Notes under the pieces: generated by a model
Told to the model about the DNA's origin: nothing
Seen by the model: only the letters and a program-made list of their open reading frames with translations
Database searches by the model: none
Shown here: positions 6,550 through 10,206 of the stretch, piece by piece
Position numbering within the stretch: the first letter of the stretch is position 1
How the letters are laid out: each line of letters starts with the position of its first letter
NCBI GenBank assembly: GCA_937874965.1
Contig: CALNCD010000123.1
Coordinates: forward strand, 1 to 10,206
DNA from: an uncultured Erysipelotrichaceae bacterium
GTDB lineage: Bacteria > Bacillota_I > Bacilli_A > Erysipelotrichales > Erysipelotrichaceae
DNA: 10,206 nucleotides
Direction of reading: 5' to 3'
Translations under genes and position numbers: made by a program

Positions 6550-7542
6550 ATGTCTAAGAAGATGATTGTTTTTGCGGTTGCCGGCGATGAAGGGGATGCC
6601 CTGAAGCGCTTTACTAAGGAACTTGATATTGATGCTGAGCTTATTGAAGCTCAATTGGGAATGGATACCGTTGCATTGACCGAAGGCTATGAAGCGGTTT
6701 CAGTGTTGGGATTTGATGATGTCAGCCGTCCTGTGGTTGAGAAACTGGCGGCCAATGGTGTCAAATATGTGGCATTGCGCAGCGCAGGCTATAACAATGT
6801 GGATGTTGATGCAATGCGGGAATTCAATATCCGTTTCTCGAATGCCACCTATTCACCGAACTGTGTTGCCGATTATACGGTCATGCATATCCTGATGGCA
6901 ATCCGTAAATTCAAGCGGACTGCTTTGAAGTCAGCTTCCGGCAATTACAGCCGTTCCGGCATTCAGGGAAAAGAAATGCATAATCTGACCATCGGTATCA
7001 TCGGTACCGGGCGGATCGGAGCAACTGTTGCTCGTAATCTTTCCGGTTTCGGAAGCAAGATCCTGGGTTATGATGTCTATGAAAATGATCATCTGCGGGA
7101 TATTCTGGAATATACGTCGCTTGAGCAGTTGATTGCTTCCAGTGATGTCATTACCTTGCATACACCGTTATTCAAAGAGAATGTTCATATGATCAATGCT
7201 GAGAGCATTGCGAAGATGAAGGATGGTGTGGTGATTATCAACTGTGCCCGTGGCGAATTGATTGATACGGATGCCTTGGTTGAAGCATTGGAATCCGGCA
7301 AGGTTGCCAGTGCTGGACTTGATGTCATTGAAAATGAGGTTGGTATTTTCCATCATGATCATAGCGGTGATGTCTTGGATAATCATGATTTGTCAGTCCT
7401 TAACGGGATGAATACGGTCACTGTTACTCCGCATATGGCGTTCTATACTGATCAGGCAGTCAGTGATATGGTTGAGGTGGCATTACGTTCACTGACGTCA
7501 TTTGTTGAAACAGGCGAGAGCCAGTGGGAGATCAAGAAGTAG
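6550..7542 (+). CDS. D-lactate dehydrogenase-type D-2-hydroxyacid dehydrogenase
   Basis: This 330-residue cytoplasmic enzyme is predicted to reduce a 2-oxoacid such as pyruvate to the D-2-hydroxyacid with NADH. The central Rossmann domain carries GTGRIG (152-157) and D175 at the end of the second strand, the NAD-selecting residue of Lactobacillus D-LDH. The catalytic triad is complete: R234 (NCARGEL), E263 (IENEVGIF) and H295 (TPHMAFYT), each at or within one position of the R235/E264/H296 numbering of lactobacillal D-LDH. RSAGYNNVD is the conserved substrate-loop motif. VanH is in the same subfamily, but no vanA or vanX gene is near. ldhA/ldhD would be reasonable names, yet hydroxyisocaproate-type substrates are not excluded. 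AAGGAG (6536-6541) lies 8 nt before the ATG. The gene forms an operon with the EIIC-like gene upstream. Confidence 0.92.
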   Translation: MSKKMIVFAVAGDEGDALKRFTKELDIDAELIEAQLGMDTVALTEGYEAVSVLGFDDVSRPVVEKLAANGVKYVALRSAGYNNVDVDAMREFNIRFSNATYSPNCVADYTVMHILMAIRKFKRTALKSASGNYSRSGIQGKEMHNLTIGIIGTGRIGATVARNLSGFGSKILGYDVYENDHLRDILEYTSLEQLIASSDVITLHTPLFKENVHMINAESIAKMKDGVVIINCARGELIDTDALVEALESGKVASAGLDVIENEVGIFHHDHSGDVLDNHDLSVLNGMNTVTVTPHMAFYTDQAVSDMVEVALRSLTSFVETGESQWEIKK

Positions 7543-7547
7543 ATTGG

Positions 7548-7576
7548 TTGTATTCGGTTGCGTTTGATTCTATAAT
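7548..7576 (+). promoter_or_regulatory. Promoter of the glycine riboswitch-gcv operon
   Basis: TATAAT (7571-7576) is a perfect -10, with TTGTAT (7548-7553) 17 bp upstream as a weak -35. The predicted start at about 7583 falls just before the riboswitch P1 stem, which supports the call. I see no terminator between the D-LDH gene and this promoter, so some read-through is possible. Confidence 0.7.
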
Positions 7577-7588
7577 GAAGCAAAGGGC

Positions 7589-7658
7589 TAAGCGGGAGAG
7601 ATTGATTTCAACGCCAACGGGGCAAAGCGCATGAACTCTCAGGCAAAAGGACCGCTTA
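7589..7658 (+). promoter_or_regulatory. Glycine riboswitch, aptamer 1 of tandem pair
   Basis: P1 is a perfect 7-bp helix (TAAGCGG at 7589-7595 with CCGCTTA at 7652-7658). P2 is GAGAG (7596-7600) with CTCTC (7636-7640). The conserved core GGGGCAAA (7619-7626) and CAGGCAAAAGGAC (7640-7652) are the glycine-aptamer signatures. The GCCAAC variant replaces the commoner GCCGAAG. The RNA senses glycine and normally switches gcv genes on. It sits directly upstream of gcvT. Confidence 0.95.
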
Positions 7659-7669
7659 TCCGGCATCAA

Positions 7670-7736
7670 CTCGTAGAGTGATAGTATCCACCGAAGAAGC
7701 AATCGATGACGAGAATCTTTCAGGTTAATGGACGAG
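7670..7736 (+). promoter_or_regulatory. Glycine riboswitch, aptamer 2 of tandem pair
   Basis: P1 is CTCGT (7670-7674) with ACGAG (7732-7736). P2 is AGAG (7675-7678) with CTTT (7717-7720), including one G-U pair. CACCGAAGAAGCAA (7689-7702) and TTTCAGGTTAATGGAC (7718-7733) match the second-aptamer consensus. Only an 11-nt linker separates it from aptamer 1, as is typical of tandem glycine riboswitches. Its P1 3' strand directly touches the terminator stem at 7737. Confidence 0.92.
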
Positions 7737-7762
7737 GCGCACATTGTTTTGTGCGCTTTTTT
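7737..7762 (+). terminator. Intrinsic terminator of the riboswitch expression platform
   Basis: A 7-bp GC-rich hairpin (GCGCACA at 7737-7743 with TGTGCGC at 7750-7756), a 6-nt loop and six T. It lies between aptamer 2 and the gcvT ribosome binding site, the position of the regulated terminator in B. subtilis gcvT. Unlike that example, its stem does not visibly include the P1 3' strand. Confidence 0.88.
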
Positions 7763-7781
7763 CTTGTCTAAAGGAGGATTT

Positions 7782-8837
7782 ATGAAGACAACACCGTTGT
7801 ATGAGATTCATCGAAGCCTTGGGGCATCCATGCATGAATTTGCAGGCTACAGCATGCCGATTTCCTATACGTCCATCAAGCAGGAACATCTTGCGGCGCG
7901 TCATGATGCCGGATTGTTTGATGTTTCGCACATGGGTGAGTTCGAGGTCAAAGGAAAAGGGTCTCTGGAGTTTTTGAATGAGGTGCTGACCAATGATTTT
8001 ACCCGTTTGCAGCCAGGTGGCATTCGCTACAGCGTGCTATGCAATGACGATGGCTATGTACTGGATGATCTGCTTGTCTATTGCTTTGGTGAGGCGCATT
8101 ATGGATTGGTCGTGAATGCTTCGAACCGGGACCGTGATTTTGAGGGGTTAAACCGTCATGTAACGGGTGACGTCGAATTCCGCGATATCAGTGATGCAAT
8201 CGGTTTGATTGCCTTGCAAGGACCCAAAGCTGTTGCGATTTTGGAGACCTTGGGTGTGAGAACCCAGGATTTGGGGTATTACCGGTTTGAATTGATCACG
8301 ATTGAAACGATGGATATCTTGCTTTCCCGTACGGGCTATACGGGTGAAGATGGCTTTGAGCTCTATTGTAAAGCAGAATCCTGTATCAATCTTTGGACAT
8401 TGCTTCTGGCCCACGGGAAGGTATTCGGTTTGCTGCCTGTGGGGCTTGGTGCCCGTGATACTTTGCGGATAGAAGCGGGAATGCCCCTGTATGGGCATGA
8501 ACTGAGTGAAAAGATAACACCGCTGGAAGCAGGACTGGGCTTCTGTGTTAAAACCGATAAGCCTTCTTTCATCGGCAAGCATTCACTTGCCAAGCCGGTG
8601 CTGCGCCATCGGATCGGTTTGGTCGGCAAGGATCGGATGATTGCTCGTCAGGGCGACGCTGTGTATGCGGGTGGCCGGTGTGTGGGAGAAGTGACTTCAG
8701 GAACATTCAGTCCGTCATTGGATAAGGCAATAGCCATGGCATTGATCGATCAATCGGTTGAGTTTGATCAGTTCGTGGTCAAAGGGAAACGTGAGGGTGA
8801 ATTTGACCGGGTCACGTTGCCGTTTTATAAAAGATAA
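7782..8837 (+). CDS. gcvT: Aminomethyltransferase, glycine cleavage system T protein
   Basis: This 351-residue protein transfers the methylene group of aminomethyl-lipoyl GcvH to tetrahydrofolate and releases ammonia. Hallmarks in order: LFDVSHMGEFEVKG (about 45-58), VVNASNRDRD (110-119), which supplies the Asp/Asn of the folate site, YTGEDGFELY (about 186-195), and GARDTLRIEAGMPLYGHEL (starting at about 223). Length matches the usual 350-370. ATG 7782 is chosen because AAGGAGG (7771-7777) lies 4 nt upstream. The in-frame ATG at 7728 lies inside the riboswitch and terminator and is not credible. It is the first gene of the gcvT-gcvH-gcvPA operon under glycine riboswitch control. The next gene starts 14 nt after its stop. 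Confidence 0.97.
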   Translation: MKTTPLYEIHRSLGASMHEFAGYSMPISYTSIKQEHLAARHDAGLFDVSHMGEFEVKGKGSLEFLNEVLTNDFTRLQPGGIRYSVLCNDDGYVLDDLLVYCFGEAHYGLVVNASNRDRDFEGLNRHVTGDVEFRDISDAIGLIALQGPKAVAILETLGVRTQDLGYYRFELITIETMDILLSRTGYTGEDGFELYCKAESCINLWTLLLAHGKVFGLLPVGLGARDTLRIEAGMPLYGHELSEKITPLEAGLGFCVKTDKPSFIGKHSLAKPVLRHRIGLVGKDRMIARQGDAVYAGGRCVGEVTSGTFSPSLDKAIAMALIDQSVEFDQFVVKGKREGEFDRVTLPFYKR

Positions 8838-8851
8838 AGGAGGACATTGAG

Positions 8852-9232
8852 ATGTCACAGAACAGCTATCGCTTTAGTACAACCCATGAATGGCTTAAAC
8901 CAACTGAACACGGGACTTATCTGCTTGGAATCAGTGATCATGCCCAGCAGGCTTTGGGTGATATTGTCTTTATCAATTTTCCGGAAGCGGGTGATCGTTT
9001 CAAGGCGGGCGAGGTGATGATGGATATTGAAAGTGTCAAGGCGGCTTCAGATCTGTATTGTCCGCTCAATGCGGAAATTATTGGTGTGAATGCGGTTCTT
9101 CTGGACGAGCCAGAGCGTCTGAATCAAAGTCCGTATGAAACCTATATCGTTGAATTGAAGAGTGATCAGTCTTTGGATGATCTGATGGATGAGGCGGCCT
9201 ATCTGGCGTATGTGAAGGATGCTGAAGCATGA
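8852..9232 (+). CDS. gcvH: Glycine cleavage system H protein (lipoyl carrier)
   Basis: This 126-residue carrier shuttles the aminomethyl group between the P, T and L proteins on a lipoyl-lysine arm. The lipoylation motif MDIESVKAASD places the modified residue at K63. The opening YRFSTTHEWLKP and the GISDHAQQALGDIVFINFPEAG segment are typical of GcvH, and length is normal. AAAGGAGG (8836-8843) lies 8 nt before the ATG. Its stop overlaps the gcvPA start as ATGA (9229-9232), which indicates translational coupling. A lipoate ligase would be needed to modify it; none is in the window. Confidence 0.97.
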   Translation: MSQNSYRFSTTHEWLKPTEHGTYLLGISDHAQQALGDIVFINFPEAGDRFKAGEVMMDIESVKAASDLYCPLNAEIIGVNAVLLDEPERLNQSPYETYIVELKSDQSLDDLMDEAAYLAYVKDAEA

Positions 9233-10206
9233 GCTATGTTGTGAATACGAAGAAACAGCAGCAGGCCATGCTGGCTTCTGTCGGGTATTCCTCAATTGAA
9301 GAGCTGTTAGCTGTCATTCCTGAGAAGGCCAGGCTGAATAGACCGTTACAGCTTGACTATCACCGCTCAGAGATGGAGGTGACTGCACTTATGGAGGGAT
9401 ATGCTGCCGGGAATACCGTCTATACGACGATTTTACGAGGTGCTGGCAGCTATGATCATTTCATTCCCAGCGTTGTCGGCGCATTGGCATCACGCGGAGA
9501 GTTCCTGACGGCATATACGCCTTATCAGGCAGAGTTTTCTCAAGGGATTCTCCAGTCTATCTTTGAATACCAGAGTATTATCTGTTCCTTGACTGGCATG
9601 GATGGCAGCAATGCTTCCGTGTATGATGGCGCCAGTGCAGCAGCTGAAGCCGTTTCGATGTGTGTGGAACGTAAACGCAGAACCATGCTGCTCAGCAGCG
9701 GCTTGTCCGGCTTTGTCCTTGAAACAATCCGGACATACTTTGAGAATCAGGCAATTGACTTGAAGGAAATTCCTTTGGCAGACGGGCGGACTGATTTGAG
9801 TGCCTTGCGGGAACTGTTGGATGAGGATGTCGCAGGTGTGATGATCGGTTATCCGAATGCTTTAGGTATCCTGGAAGACGTCGCGGCTATCGATTCTCTT
9901 GTCCACGCCAATGGCAGCAAGCTGGTCTTCTATACCAATCCGATTGCGCTGGCATTGTTGAAATCACCTCGGGAATATCATGCGGATATTGTCGTCGGGG
10001 AAGGACAGCCTTTAGGCTTGTCCATGGCGATGGGCGGTCCTTACTTGGGTTATATCGGTGCGACGGAGAGCCTGGTGCGCCGTTTGCCTGGGCGAATTGT
10101 CGGGGAAACGGTGGATGCGGTTGGCCAGAGGGCGTATACATTGACGCTGCAGGCCCGTGAACAGCATATCCGCAGGGCGAAAGCAACTTCAAACATTTGC
10201 TCCAAC
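9229..10206 (+). CDS. gcvPA: Glycine dehydrogenase (decarboxylating) subunit 1, 3'-truncated by window
   Basis: The frame is open from ATG 9229 to the last base, giving 326 residues of an expected 440-450. With subunit 2 (GcvPB) it forms the PLP enzyme that decarboxylates glycine and loads the aminomethyl group onto GcvH. Recognisable segments are the N-terminal helix with IPEKARLNRPLQL (30-42), GSYDHFIP (73-80), YTPYQAEFSQG (96-106), YDGASAAAEA (132-141) and the terminal KATSNICSN block (318-326), all characteristic of GcvPA. The PLP lysine is expected in the PB subunit, not here. The ATG overlaps the gcvH stop in an ATGA. A separate gcvPB is expected just downstream, as Firmicutes and Thermotoga-type systems are split. 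Confidence 0.96.
   Translation, partial: MSYVVNTKKQQQAMLASVGYSSIEELLAVIPEKARLNRPLQLDYHRSEMEVTALMEGYAAGNTVYTTILRGAGSYDHFIPSVVGALASRGEFLTAYTPYQAEFSQGILQSIFEYQSIICSLTGMDGSNASVYDGASAAAEAVSMCVERKRRTMLLSSGLSGFVLETIRTYFENQAIDLKEIPLADGRTDLSALRELLDEDVAGVMIGYPNALGILEDVAAIDSLVHANGSKLVFYTNPIALALLKSPREYHADIVVGEGQPLGLSMAMGGPYLGYIGATESLVRRLPGRIVGETVDAVGQRAYTLTLQAREQHIRRAKATSNICSN

Noticed and set aside
6550..7542. VanH-like vancomycin-resistance dehydrogenase
   Set aside because: The enzyme is in the same subfamily, but no D-Ala-D-Lac ligase, VanX or VanRS gene is present. Residue numbering and TPHMAFYT fit general D-LDH.
7728..7781. In-frame extension of gcvT from ATG 7728
   Set aside because: It would code through the end of aptamer 2 and the terminator hairpin. 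The perfect AAGGAGG before ATG 7782 and the normal GcvT length support the shorter start.
8148..8582. 144-codon minus-strand open frame inside gcvT
   Set aside because: It is antisense to a strongly conserved gcvT. No family resemblance or start signal was seen.

Overview
This window looks like a chromosomal segment of a low-to-moderate GC Firmicute. The signs are strong AAGGAGG-type ribosome binding sites, TATAAT-like -10 boxes, hairpin/T-tract terminators, a tandem glycine riboswitch, and a split glycine dehydrogenase (GcvPA without a fused PB half). Protein similarities as I recall them point to Erysipelotrichia or Lactobacillales/Clostridia-like relatives, but I cannot name the species. 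Every gene lies on the + strand. I see no phage, transposon, CRISPR array, tRNA or rRNA.

Layout. (1) Positions 1-1634: the 3' part of a membrane protein of the PTS_EIIC_2 (PfoR-like) family, followed 26 nt later by a ketopantoate-reductase-fold oxidoreductase that resembles the NAD-dependent D-2-hydroxyacid (D-mandelate type) dehydrogenases more than a biosynthetic PanE. (2) 1645-2377: a single-gene unit with its own promoter, an NmrA/SDR-like NAD(P)-binding protein and a strong terminator. (3) 2400-5464: a tightly packed four-gene operon made of a membrane-anchored heavy-metal-associated (MxCxxC) protein, a RimJ/RimL-type GNAT acetyltransferase, a divergent Qnr-like pentapeptide-repeat protein and a membrane-anchored M20 metallopeptidase. 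It ends in a terminator. (4) 5454-7542: a second, full-length paralogue of the PTS_EIIC_2 protein, followed 14 nt later by a D-lactate dehydrogenase-type enzyme with all catalytic residues. (5) 7548-10206: promoter, tandem glycine riboswitch, terminator, then gcvT, gcvH and the first three quarters of gcvPA, which runs off the window.

How the genes fit together. The glycine cleavage operon is a textbook arrangement: glycine sensed by the leader RNA should control the T, H and P proteins. The most thought-provoking pattern is that two paralogous EIIC-like membrane proteins, about 5 kb apart, are each directly followed by a dehydrogenase from an unrelated fold. Both dehydrogenases are nevertheless predicted to interconvert 2-oxoacids and D-2-hydroxyacids with NAD(H). 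This suggests a recurring transporter-dehydrogenase module for a hydroxy or keto acid rather than a sugar PTS, but that is inference from context. The four-gene operon combines metal binding, acetylation, a DNA-mimic-type pentapeptide protein and a peptidase, and its joint role is unknown.
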